A stretch of 35,565 nucleotides of DNA, from NCBI GenBank assembly GCA_964584815.1, contig CAZPBO010000019.1, positions 1 through 35,565 of the forward strand. The letters are read 5' to 3'. The position numbers and the translations under genes were made by a program. The stretch is from CAZPBO01 sp964584815. GTDB taxonomy: Bacteria; Planctomycetota; SKW154. Within the stretch, counting starts at the first letter, position 1. Each line of letters opens with the position of its first letter. Below are positions 22,746 to 30,696 of this stretch, piece after piece. The notes under the pieces were generated by a model. That model worked only from the letters and a program-made list of their open reading frames with translations, had not been told where the DNA came from and did not search any database.

Positions 22746-25157
22746 TTGGCTGAGCGAATACGCGATGTCCTCATTGAGGACGGGATGAAGGACGCATACC
22801 TGACATATGCGATGAGCGTGATAATAAGTCGTGCGTTGCCGGATGTGCGGGACGGGTTAAAGCCGAGCCAGCGGCGGATACTGGTGGCGATGCACGACCT
22901 CAATCTCGGACCCAATGCCAAGTTCCGTAAATGCGCAAAAATATGTGGCGACACAAGCGGCAACTATCATCCTCACGGAGAAGAGGTGATATACCCCACC
23001 CTTGTGCGGATGGCTCAGGACTTCAATATGCGCTATCCTCTCGTTGACGGGCAGGGTAATTTCGGCTCTGTGGACGGTGACCCACCTGCGGCGATGCGCT
23101 ACACAGAAGCCAGAATGACCGCAATCGCCGTGAATATGCTTGAGGACATTGACAAAGACACTGTGGACTTTGTCCCAAACTACGATGAGACACGCACAGA
23201 ACCTGTGGTGCTGCCAGCAAAGTTCCCCAACCTTCTTGTGAACGGGGGCAGCGGCATCGCGGTCGGTATGGCGACCAACATACCACCGCATAATCTTTCA
23301 GAGATAGTGGACGGTCTTGTGGCGTTGATAGACAACCCCGCCATCAGTGTTGAGGAGTTGATGCGCTATGTTCCAGGACCCGACTTCCCAACAGGAGGCA
23401 TAATCTGCGGGGTAAAGGGGATAAAAGAGGCTTACGAGACGGGACGCGGCAGGATAATCGTCAGGGCAAGGTGGGAAGTTGAGCAGTTGCGGGGCGGCAG
23501 GACCGCTGTTGTGGTCACCGAAATCCCATACCAGACGACTAAGACGCGCATCATAGAGCGTATGGCGGAACTGGTCACATCAGGGCAGGTTAAGGGAATA
23601 TCCGATATTCGCGATGAGTCGGACAGAGACGGCACAAGACTGGTTATTGAGTTGAAAAAAGGCGAGATGCCGCAGGTGGTTATGAATCAGTTGTATAAGC
23701 ACGGTGTTCTGCAGGCGACATTTGGGGTGATAATGCTGGCACTCAAGGGTGGGCGTCCCGTTACGATGTCGCTTAAGGAGATGATGCAGTGCTACATAGA
23801 CCACAGGATAGAGGTGATACTGCGGCGCACCCAGTTTCTTCTGGATAAGACGGAAAGAAGGCTCCACATAGTGCGCGGGCTGCTTGTAGCGCTTGATTTC
23901 ATTGATGAGGTGATAGAGACGATAAGGGCAAGCAAAACACAGGATGAGGCGCGCGAGAGGCTGATGGAGCGGTTCAGACTGACGCGTGTTCAGGCGGACG
24001 CGATTCTGGCGATGCAATTGGCGCGGCTTGTGGGGCTTGAGCGCCAGAAACTGGTCAAGGAGCGAGATGAGTTGCGCGCCAAAATCAAAGACTGTTGGGA
24101 AACGCTGCGCTCACGCGCAAAAGTCCTCTCCATAATCCGCCAAGACCTTCTGGAGATGAAGAAGCGTTACGGCGACGCCCGCAGAACAGAAATCGTTCAG
24201 CAGGAGCCGCAGGAGTTGCGTATTGAGGACTTGATAAAGGAGCAGGATGTCGCGGTGACCATAACGCACGCAGGCTACATAAAGAGAACACCGCTTGAGC
24301 AGTATCGCCGACAGGCACGCGGCGGCAAGGGAATGCTGGGCGCGGGAACCCGTGAGGAGGACTTCTTGGAATATGTCTATGTCTGCTCCACCCACGACTG
24401 GCTGCTGGTCTTTACAAGCGCGGGTAAGGTTTATTGGCTGAGGGTGTTTGATATACCTGAGGCAGCACGGGCAACCCGCGGGCGTTCCATAGCAAACCTT
24501 CTTCAGTTGGGCAAAAGCGAGCAGATTCAGTCGGTCATCGCCACAAGAGACTTTGCCAAGGGTAACCTGTTTTTTGTGACGGAACGGGGCGTGGTAAAGA
24601 AGACACCACTGTTGGCGTTCAGCAGACCACGCCGCGGCGGTATCATCGCCATAACACTTCAGAACGGTGACAGATTGGTGGCGGTGTTGACGACAAGCGG
24701 TGAGGACGATGTGGTTGTGGGCACCCGCGGAGGGATGGCGATAAGGTTCAGCGAGGGAGAGGTTCGGGCGATGGGGCGCAACGCAAGAGGCGTGCGCGGG
24801 ATAAAGTTGCGCAAAGGGGACAGCGTTTGCGGTGCGGTGGTGGTGGAGGAAGGCGGCACACTTCTTTCGGTGCTGAGTAACGGCAACGCAAAAAGGAGTC
24901 CTTTTGAGGACTACCGCCGTCAGGCACGCGGGGGGGTCGGACTTATCAATGCAAGACTGGCAAGGAATGTGAGCGTTGTGGGTCTGCTTGCGGCGCACGA
25001 TGAGGATGAGTTGGTGCTGATAACCGAGGCGGGGAAGATGATAAGAGTGGCGGTGCGGGATATTCGCGTCACAAGCCGCGCCACAAAAGGAGTGCGTCTT
25101 ATCAGGCTGGAAAAGGGCGATAAAATCGTGTCCGTGGCGAGAGTGGAGAGGGACTGA
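22746..25157 (+). CDS. gyrA: DNA gyrase subunit A
   Basis: About 803 residues from TTG 22746 (ATG 22719 would add nine residues). The breakage-reunion domain has catalytic Tyr119 in AAMRYTEARM, GSGIAVGMATNIPPHN and the exit-gate segment ILAMQLARLVGLE. The C-terminal beta-pinwheel (from about residue 500) opens with the GyrA box QARGGKG near residue 525, which marks gyrase rather than topoisomerase IV. With GyrB it introduces negative supercoils. Around the active site HPHGEEVIYPT puts Glu80 and Pro84 at the positions of E. coli Ser83 and Asp87, the quinolone-contact residues. The 'GDTSGNYHPHGE.VIYPTLVRMAQ' pattern is one I associate with Planctomycetota/PVC. gyrB is not adjacent. The stop overlaps the next ATG (TGATG). 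Confidence 0.96.
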   Translation: MAERIRDVLIEDGMKDAYLTYAMSVIISRALPDVRDGLKPSQRRILVAMHDLNLGPNAKFRKCAKICGDTSGNYHPHGEEVIYPTLVRMAQDFNMRYPLVDGQGNFGSVDGDPPAAMRYTEARMTAIAVNMLEDIDKDTVDFVPNYDETRTEPVVLPAKFPNLLVNGGSGIAVGMATNIPPHNLSEIVDGLVALIDNPAISVEELMRYVPGPDFPTGGIICGVKGIKEAYETGRGRIIVRARWEVEQLRGGRTAVVVTEIPYQTTKTRIIERMAELVTSGQVKGISDIRDESDRDGTRLVIELKKGEMPQVVMNQLYKHGVLQATFGVIMLALKGGRPVTMSLKEMMQCYIDHRIEVILRRTQFLLDKTERRLHIVRGLLVALDFIDEVIETIRASKTQDEARERLMERFRLTRVQADAILAMQLARLVGLERQKLVKERDELRAKIKDCWETLRSRAKVLSIIRQDLLEMKKRYGDARRTEIVQQEPQELRIEDLIKEQDVAVTITHAGYIKRTPLEQYRRQARGGKGMLGAGTREEDFLEYVYVCSTHDWLLVFTSAGKVYWLRVFDIPEAARATRGRSIANLLQLGKSEQIQSVIATRDFAKGNLFFVTERGVVKKTPLLAFSRPRRGGIIAITLQNGDRLVAVLTTSGEDDVVVGTRGGMAIRFSEGEVRAMGRNARGVRGIKLRKGDSVCGAVVVEEGGTLLSVLSNGNAKRSPFEDYRRQARGGVGLINARLARNVSVVGLLAAHDEDELVLITEAGKMIRVAVRDIRVTSRATKGVRLIRLEKGDKIVSVARVERD

Positions 25158-25888
25158 TGGGTCGCCGTCCACTTATCCTTCTCAATTGCAGCCATAGGAA
25201 GCGCTACGGGCGTGATGTGCAGTTCTGGGACGGTGCCTACAGCGATGCGGTCTTTGAAGCGGGTGGTGAGCCACTTGTGACAGCCTGCATTGCGGACGGA
25301 GACCACATAAGGCGTCTTGTGGCGATGGCAGATGGTTTCGTTCTTGTGGGGTCAGACGACATTCCGCCGAACTGGTTCGGGCAGAAGAAACATCGCCGCA
25401 CAAAAGTTATGACACCCCGCCGCGCCGCCTTTGACAGACTCCTCGCACAGGCACTGCTTGCGTCTTGTGCGCCTGTCCTTGCCGTCTGCGGCGGTCTACA
25501 ACTCATAAATGTGATTGCCGGCGGCACACTCATCCAGCATCTTGAAAGTTGCGATATTCACCGCGGCACCAACAAAGAGGCGAAGCACCATCGCCTGAAG
25601 GTGAAGACCGCAACACATCTGCGCCGCATCCTTAAAGTCGCATCCTGTGAGGTCAACTCCTTCCACCATCAGGCTGTTGATACAGTCGGGCAGGGACTGC
25701 GTGTCTCTGCGGTAAGCGAAGATGGTGTGGTGGAGGGGCTTGAAACGCCTGATGGACGGATTGTGTGTGTTCAGTGGCACCCTGAGCGCGAGGATGACAA
25801 AGGGGTCACCAAATCAGCGCTTTTTGGCTGGCTCGTGGAGACGGCGCAGAAGTCCCGCCGCAAGAGCACCAAGAAAAAGCCCGTATAA
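25157..25888 (+). CDS. Class-I glutamine-amidotransferase-like hydrolase (peptidase C26, PuuD-like)
   Basis: A 243-residue protein of the gamma-glutamyl hydrolase fold. Catalytic residues are visible: Cys111 in the nucleophile elbow AVCGGLQLINV, and His208 with Glu210 in VQWHPE. SFHHQAV (169-174) is the usual substrate-side motif of this family, which includes gamma-glutamyl-GABA hydrolases that cut gamma-glutamyl amide bonds in polyamine breakdown. No synthetase domain or partner is present, so it is a free-standing hydrolase; the actual substrate is unknown. ATG 25157 overlaps the gyrA stop. The Lys/Arg-rich C-terminus overlaps the convergent ABC-2-like gene by 75 bp. Confidence 0.85.
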   Translation: MGRRPLILLNCSHRKRYGRDVQFWDGAYSDAVFEAGGEPLVTACIADGDHIRRLVAMADGFVLVGSDDIPPNWFGQKKHRRTKVMTPRRAAFDRLLAQALLASCAPVLAVCGGLQLINVIAGGTLIQHLESCDIHRGTNKEAKHHRLKVKTATHLRRILKVASCEVNSFHHQAVDTVGQGLRVSAVSEDGVVEGLETPDGRIVCVQWHPEREDDKGVTKSALFGWLVETAQKSRRKSTKKKPV

Positions 25889-26551
25889 AAGATGATGCAA
25901 AAAGCAAAAAAGGAGCATCCTTAAAGAAGGCGACAAGTCTGCCGCTATCATCGCCTGAAGGTTGGCTATATGGAAGTTCGGGACAAGCCCAGCCAATCTC
26001 TTTGCGAGCGTGCTTTCAGAAAATGTGAGCATATTTGAGGCGGAGAAGAGGAGGAAAAGGATGGCGGCGGTGGCGACAAAGCCTGCTCGTGGGGCTGAAA
26101 GTTGCACAAGTGATGCTGTTGTGAACAACACGGCAAAGCAGGGCACGGCGACAAAATATGCTGCCCTTGGAACGAAGGCATCCCCCAGAGCGGCGGTTAT
26201 GTGAAAAACAGCCGCCAGTATCGCAAGCCCTACAAGGCTCCCAACCACTATTCCCAACACCCTGCCCGCCACCTGCGCAACGGCTCGTGTAGGACGCACC
26301 GCCAACAGGTCGCTTGCACCCGCTCGCCTCTCCCACTCCAACACATCCGCCGCGCAAAAAAGCGGTGCCACAAGCACATAAAGGAGTGCTACCGCCGCAT
26401 AGGTCTCCGCAAACAGCGTTGACGGCTCCCCAAACCCGAAAAGGTCATAGAAATAAGCCAGAACGATGAAGGCACCGCACACACCCACCAAAACCCAAAA
26501 ATTGACCCGCTTCAGAACCCCCTTAACAGCGAGCCAGAAAAACGGTGCCAC
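25814..26551 (-). CDS. ABC-2-type permease-like membrane protein
   Basis: A 245-residue membrane protein with about six helices, starting at GTG 26551 (AGGAGGAT upstream, 2 bases after the cytochrome b gene). After helices one and two a cytoplasmic loop reads EWERRAGASDLLAVRPTRA. This is the 'E...G.....L..P..R' pattern by which ABC-2 permeases contact their ATPase. Usually it would pump a substrate or serve in biogenesis with an ATPase, but none is encoded here. It is the last gene of the formate-dehydrogenase-like operon, so it could assist that complex; that is inference. Its C-terminus overlaps the convergent amidotransferase-like gene by 75 bp. Confidence 0.7.
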   Translation of the reverse strand: MAPFFWLAVKGVLKRVNFWVLVGVCGAFIVLAYFYDLFGFGEPSTLFAETYAAVALLYVLVAPLFCAADVLEWERRAGASDLLAVRPTRAVAQVAGRVLGIVVGSLVGLAILAAVFHITAALGDAFVPRAAYFVAVPCFAVLFTTASLVQLSAPRAGFVATAAILFLLFSASNMLTFSESTLAKRLAGLVPNFHIANLQAMIAADLSPSLRMLLFCFLHHLLYGLFLGALAAGLLRRLHEPAKKR

Positions 26552-26553
26552 GC

Positions 26554-27474
26554 CTATCCTCCTGGTGGCGGTTCAATGTCCGCAGACTCCTCTCCATCCT
26601 GGCGTTCCTGTGGTTTTTCCTCCACCACCTCCGCTTCGGTCACCTCCTCTTCCCGCTCCTCCACCGTCTCCGCCTCAATCACTTCCGCCTCAGAGGGCTC
26701 CTCTGCCACCTCCATCTCTACTACTTCTTCCTTGCCTTTCGGGCGGTGGTGCAGACGCTCCCTTACAGACTCAAGCGTGACACGACCTTTTAGTTTCTCA
26801 TACCAATACGGATGATGCATTTTGAGGAAGCGCTCTGTCGGTTTGCCGGATGTCAGAAGCGCGAACCGTCCCGGCGTGGCTGCATAAAGGAAATAGACAT
26901 AAAGGAGTGAACCGCAAACAAGGATTATGAAAGAAGCGAAATGGAGGTTGAGCGCACCGCGAACAATGTTCGGCGGCAATTTGTAGGGCATATGGATGCC
27001 AATGCCGCTTATTCCGTATGCCAGTCCCACAACAAGGGCAAAAAGCGTGAACAGTTTCTGTCCCGCGTTGTATTTGCCTGCAGGGGGAACGGGACTGAAG
27101 CGGCGCGCGTATCCCCCCAACTTCTTCAGCCACTCAATGTCGTATGAATGCCAGACAAGGCAGAACGGCAGACGAAGTCCGAACTGAAGAAGAAGCGCGA
27201 ACAAGAAAAAGCACATAGCGCCCAGATGAAGAGTATTAAGGAGGCGGTATCCCCCGATTTGGGTTGGGACAATATTCACCTCCCTCCACTGCCAGCCTAC
27301 TTCAACGACGCAGCAGAAGAGAAGCGCGGCAACAAAAAGCCACGCCCGCGCCCGCTCAAAGCCACCAACCGCCTGAATTCGCTTCTCCGCCTTCACAGGC
27401 TCAGTCCTACCCCTTTTGGCGAGTTTCCTCACCCGCGCCTTCGCCATCTGCTTCCCTATTCGTCTCCTCTTCAT
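26554..27474 (-). CDS. Formate dehydrogenase-N-like cytochrome b (FdnI-like) with acidic tail
   Basis: A 306-residue protein. After a basic N-terminus (first 34 residues) come four membrane helices: RAWLFVAALLFCCVVEVGW, LNTLHLGAMCFFLFALLLQF, KLFTLFALVVGLAYGISGIG and LHFASFIILVCGSLLYVYF. The loop motif GKYNAGQKL (about 137-145) is characteristic of FdnI/FdoI. Histidines in or near helices two, three and four (LHLG, GIHMP, NLHFAS) are candidate ligands for the two b haems that pass electrons to menaquinone. The last ~60 residues are almost all acidic or Ala/Val/Pro, an extension not expected in FdnI. It overlaps the FdnH-like gene by ATGA. Confidence 0.88.
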   Translation of the reverse strand: MKRRRIGKQMAKARVRKLAKRGRTEPVKAEKRIQAVGGFERARAWLFVAALLFCCVVEVGWQWREVNIVPTQIGGYRLLNTLHLGAMCFFLFALLLQFGLRLPFCLVWHSYDIEWLKKLGGYARRFSPVPPAGKYNAGQKLFTLFALVVGLAYGISGIGIHMPYKLPPNIVRGALNLHFASFIILVCGSLLYVYFLYAATPGRFALLTSGKPTERFLKMHHPYWYEKLKGRVTLESVRERLHHRPKGKEEVVEMEVAEEPSEAEVIEAETVEEREEEVTEAEVVEEKPQERQDGEESADIEPPPGG

Positions 27475-28487
27475 CTCTTCCTCCTCCGTTTCCTCACAAC
27501 CCCCTTACGCCGCTTCAACATCCGCTCATATCGCTTGTCATAGCCTTCCGCCATCTTCTTGCCCTCAAGCCGCTTCTGCCGTATCATCCGCGCATACTCT
27601 TCTTCGGTCAGTTCGCGCTCTTCCTGCTCCTCCACCACTTTCACCCCAAGGCGTCCGATGAAGACGGCGTGCAGAAGCATTATGAGTCCGACAACTCCAA
27701 GTGCGATGAATGACGCAGGCTTTAATATGGAACGCCACAGGCGCACAGCGGACGGGAAGCGTGGAACGGTAGGGAAGAAGTAGTCGCGGGAGTCGCCTGT
27801 GGCAAGAATGTAGAGGACATTTGAGCCGCCAAAAGCGTCAGAAGGAGACCAGAAGCAGGCGCCACGCTCCTCGCGCTGCTGAGTCCCGCGCCTTGCCGCC
27901 TCCCTCCGCAACTCCGCCGCCTCCCTCAACGCAACCCCATCCGCAAAAATCAGAGCGCCTGTCGGGCAAGCCTCAACACACGCAGGCGCATCCCAGGTTT
28001 GACGCTCAGAAATAACATATCTCCAACCCTTCCCCTTCTCCCTTATCCTTTCCCCGAAACGCTCAAAACAAAGATTGCATTTCGCCTGTATCACATCTCC
28101 GTCTGCGGGGACGAGGACTCCGAAGGGGCAAGCGTAGGCGCAATACTGGCATTTGACGCATTCGTCCTCACACAAATGAATGACGCCGAACTCAAGGCGC
28201 ATTATAGCCTCCGGAGCAGGGCAGGCAAGCAGACAGGGCGCCTCGACACAGTGAGCGCAGGTCTGGGGCAGCGCAAGCCAGGAAACGCCGCTTGTCAGAT
28301 GTGCTTCGCGGCGCATAATGCGCAGCAATGTCGGTCCCTCCGGGGTCACCCCCAAAGGTGGTGAGGAGTATCCAGACCGCGCGTGGGGAGTCCACATCCC
28401 CCACATAGCGCAAGCCATCTCACAAGCACCGCATCCTACACATCTTGCCCCGTCAATTATGAGACCGAACTCTTCCATTTGCCCCAT
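27471..28487 (-). CDS. Four-cluster iron-sulfur subunit, FdnH-like, with C-terminal membrane anchor
   Basis: A 338-residue protein with four [4Fe-4S] sets in FdnH/PsrB order: CVGCGACEMAC (from residue 16), CAHCVEAPCLLAC, CVKCQYCAYACPFG and CNLCFE with ACVEACPTGAL. GGSNVLYIL followed by a single membrane helix (ILKPASFIALGVVGLIMLLHAVF) matches the C-terminal anchor of FdnH, which docks the periplasmic subunits onto the cytochrome b. The cytoplasmic tail after the helix is charged and ends in KRRRKR, beyond the usual FdnH length. ATG 28487 has AGGAG nine bases upstream and lies 5 bases after the FdnG-like stop. Role: wire between the large subunit and the haems. Confidence 0.9.
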   Translation of the reverse strand: MGQMEEFGLIIDGARCVGCGACEMACAMWGMWTPHARSGYSSPPLGVTPEGPTLLRIMRREAHLTSGVSWLALPQTCAHCVEAPCLLACPAPEAIMRLEFGVIHLCEDECVKCQYCAYACPFGVLVPADGDVIQAKCNLCFERFGERIREKGKGWRYVISERQTWDAPACVEACPTGALIFADGVALREAAELRREAARRGTQQREERGACFWSPSDAFGGSNVLYILATGDSRDYFFPTVPRFPSAVRLWRSILKPASFIALGVVGLIMLLHAVFIGRLGVKVVEEQEERELTEEEYARMIRQKRLEGKKMAEGYDKRYERMLKRRKGVVRKRRRKR

Positions 28488-28492
28488 AACGG

Positions 28493-30628
28493 TTATCTCC
28501 TCTCAAGGGTGACAAAACCGACCTCGGCTGCCGCCAGACCGTCGGTCTCCTGCGGCAGATGCCACAGTTTGGCGGCGAGGTCAATCGGCAGCGCCGCAGA
28601 ACCCGCCACTATTCCACCACCCATCCAACGCTTCAAGCGTTTGGTGACCACAGCCGAAGCCTCAACCTCCCCCGCCGGACCCTTCAGTAACACCTTCTGT
28701 CCATCTTTGATGCCGAACTCCTGCGCCGTCTCCTCGTCTATCTCCACAAACGCGCCGCCACTGACGCGCTTTGAAATCTCCGCCTCAAGTCCCAAAAACG
28801 GCAGACGCCCAAGCGGCATAAAGAGTGTCGCTATCACCCCGCTTTTGCTGGCACCTTCCGCCTCAAAACGGCGCACCATCACCGGCACCGTTCGCACCGC
28901 CGGTGTCAGCGCGTTTTCAAACGGCAGAAGCGGCTCCTCGTAGTACACCGGCAGCGGACCCGACTCAATCTCATTTGAGAATATCCGTGCTTTACCATCC
29001 GCAGTTGCAAAACCGCCTCTTTCCGCCGGATAGGGACCGTCAACCACATCCTGCCCCGTCCATTTGCCTCCCTCGGCCGCCAGAACAACACCGCTGCCGC
29101 CTTTGCCTGTAACCACCACATACGGTTTGCCTCTCTCATCTGTGCCGGCACGGTTGAACGCCACCCGCACATTGTCGGGACAACTCCAGCCCAGTTGCGG
29201 ATAAAGCCCAATTCCGCTTGTGTCTCTGTAGTCGGGGCTGGTCACTCCTGCTGCGCATCCGGCGTAAAGCCAGCAGAACGCGGCAGACTCCTTTGTCAAC
29301 GCCTGCGTATGAGGCAGCGGCGTCTTGCCCTTCAGACCTGAGAGTGCGTGTAGCACATCGCCGGTTCTTTGCAGTTGCTCCCATCTAACCCGCGACAGAT
29401 TCGCTTTGTCAGCAAGTGCTGCCGCCAAAGCCCCCAGAAACTTCACATCGGTGGGACGCTCCGTTGCCCAACCTTCAGGGGGGCTTGTCCACTGAACCGT
29501 GCGGAAAACATTGGTGTAGGTTCCTTCTGCCTCCCAGAACGGACGGGCGGGAATGTATAAAACAGATGCCTTGCTATCTTTTGCCCACCAGGGTCTGCGC
29601 CAATCGTATACGACAACCCATTTAAGATGTTGAAGTGCTTCAAGCCACAGTCCACCAACCGCCTCAGCAGGGTCCTCCCCCAGAATGATAACACCATCCA
29701 ACTCACCTGCTACAGCCGCCTCCACTATTGCGTAAACAGTCGCCTCATCGGGCTTCGCCCTTGGAATGAGCGCGAAGGTTTCCTCTGACGCATCTCCGTA
29801 AAGGTCGTTTAAGAAAGCGCAAAGNNNNNNNNNNNNNNNNNNNNNNNNNNNNNNNNNNNNNNNNNNNNNNNNNNNNNNNNNNNNNNNNNNNNNNNNNNNN
29901 NNNNNNNNNNNNNNNNNNNNNNNNAGCCAACGAGAGAGAACAGGCATTTCGGTGGCGGGGTCAGCGCCTATGACCAATATGGCGGAGGTGTTGATGATGT
30001 CTGTGGGGGGATTGGTAGCGCCTGGTCTGCCGAGTGTGGCAAGAAATGCGGCTGTGGTGGGACCCATAATACGGCGGCTCACAGTGTCCACAAGAGAAAC
30101 ATTGAGACCGAAAAGTAGCCTACGAGCAAGATAACACCCCTCGTTTGAAAGACCTGACCCTCCGATAGCCGCAACCTTTGATGATGAGCCTATAAGCGCG
30201 GCGGCTTGGGCGACCGCAGCGTCCAGCGTTACATCCTGCTCTGTGCCGTTCTCAAATTTTTTTGGCGTTGTGGGTAGAAGACCGCTCAACTCCGCATCAA
30301 TCGCCGAAAGCGGTCTGTGGCAGAGAGACAAGTAGAATGCTTCCACATCAGGAGGACCGACCTTTCTATAGCCGCAATACGGGTGTTGGGGGCAACTGCC
30401 GGCGAGGTATACATTGTCGTGCTCATCACGGGTGACGCGTGCCAAGCAGTGCAGACCGCATAGGTTGCAGAGTGGAAGATGCGGGAACGATTTCGCCGCG
30501 CGTTCCGCTACCCTGCGCCAGCGGGTCGGCTTCTTCTCCGCTTCGTCCTGCGCCAGCGTTACATCAAGCGAAGCCGCCGCTCCCCCAGCAAGCAACAATT
30601 TCAAAAACTCCCTGCGCGTAACTCCCAT
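28493..30628 (-). CDS. FdnG-like molybdopterin-oxidoreductase large subunit lacking Sec/Cys ligand; interrupted by assembly gap
   Basis: Starts at ATG 30628 (GGGGGA upstream) because a Tat signal begins there (TRREFLKLLLAGGAAAS), so it is exported folded. N-terminal cluster cysteines are 54, 57, 61 and 85, the last with altered spacing from the usual C-x-K. Residues 181-194 (DTVSRRIMGPTTAA) align with E. coli FdnG around Sec196, but Ile187-Met188 replace Sec-His. No TGA codon is in frame here. After the 100-N gap the sequence again matches FdnG (FLNDLYGDA, FWEAEGTYTNVFRTVQW, the pterin-binding domain with GLYPQLGWSC and a C-terminal beta barrel). The visible ~680 residues compare with ~1015 in FdnG, so the gap probably hides more than 100 bp. 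It heads an operon with FdnH- and FdnI-like subunits. Formate oxidation is doubtful; a Qrc-like quinone-reducing scaffold is an alternative. Confidence 0.85.
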   Translation of the reverse strand: MGVTRREFLKLLLAGGAAASLDVTLAQDEAEKKPTRWRRVAERAAKSFPHLPLCNLCGLHCLARVTRDEHDNVYLAGSCPQHPYCGYRKVGPPDVEAFYLSLCHRPLSAIDAELSGLLPTTPKKFENGTEQDVTLDAAVAQAAALIGSSSKVAAIGGSGLSNEGCYLARRLLFGLNVSLVDTVSRRIMGPTTAAFLATLGRPGATNPPTDIINTSAILVIGADPATEMPVLSRWXXXXXXXXXXXXXXXXXXXXXXXXXXXXXXXXXXLCAFLNDLYGDASEETFALIPRAKPDEATVYAIVEAAVAGELDGVIILGEDPAEAVGGLWLEALQHLKWVVVYDWRRPWWAKDSKASVLYIPARPFWEAEGTYTNVFRTVQWTSPPEGWATERPTDVKFLGALAAALADKANLSRVRWEQLQRTGDVLHALSGLKGKTPLPHTQALTKESAAFCWLYAGCAAGVTSPDYRDTSGIGLYPQLGWSCPDNVRVAFNRAGTDERGKPYVVVTGKGGSGVVLAAEGGKWTGQDVVDGPYPAERGGFATADGKARIFSNEIESGPLPVYYEEPLLPFENALTPAVRTVPVMVRRFEAEGASKSGVIATLFMPLGRLPFLGLEAEISKRVSGGAFVEIDEETAQEFGIKDGQKVLLKGPAGEVEASAVVTKRLKRWMGGGIVAGSAALPIDLAAKLWHLPQETDGLAAAEVGFVTLERR
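29825..29924. other. Assembly gap (100 Ns) inside the FdnG-like gene
   Basis: Exactly 100 N, the conventional placeholder for a scaffold gap of unknown size. It falls between the motif ILVIGADPATEMPVLSRW and FLNDLYGDA. In E. coli FdnG, by recall, the matching positions are almost 300 residues apart, so several hundred bases may be missing. Confidence 0.95.
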
Positions 30629-30650
30629 CTCGCTCCCCCTATTTGCTACC

Positions 30651-30679
30651 ATTTTGGCATATAGACAAGCAGGGGTCAA
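30651..30679 (-). promoter_or_regulatory. Probable promoter of the FdnG-like operon
   Basis: On the minus strand TTGACC (30679-30674), 17 bases, CAAAAT (30656-30651), 22 bases before ATG 30628. The -35 matches 5 of 6, the -10 4 of 6. It lies in the 68-bp gap after the M24 peptidase gene and would separate the two operons. Confidence 0.45.
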
Positions 30680-30696
30680 GAACGCATACAATTCAG

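Noticed and set aside
22646..22963. Extension of MreC to 22963
   Set aside because: It would overlap the gyrA coding region on the other strand; the membrane helix and MreC architecture start at 22645.
22857..25172. Long antisense open frames opposite gyrA
   Set aside because: They have no family resemblance, are rich in His/Cys/Pro as expected for the complement of a conserved gene, and lack ribosome-binding sites.
30065..30075. A selenocysteine (in-frame TGA) in the FdnG-like subunit
   Set aside because: The aligned codons read CGC CGT ATT ATG GGT on the minus strand; there is no TGA or cysteine codon at or next to the expected position.
30629..30691. Upstream ATG start for the FdnG-like gene
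   Set aside because: The Tat motif and Shine-Dalgarno support ATG 30628; the earlier start would bury the twin-arginine signal and would cover the probable promoter.
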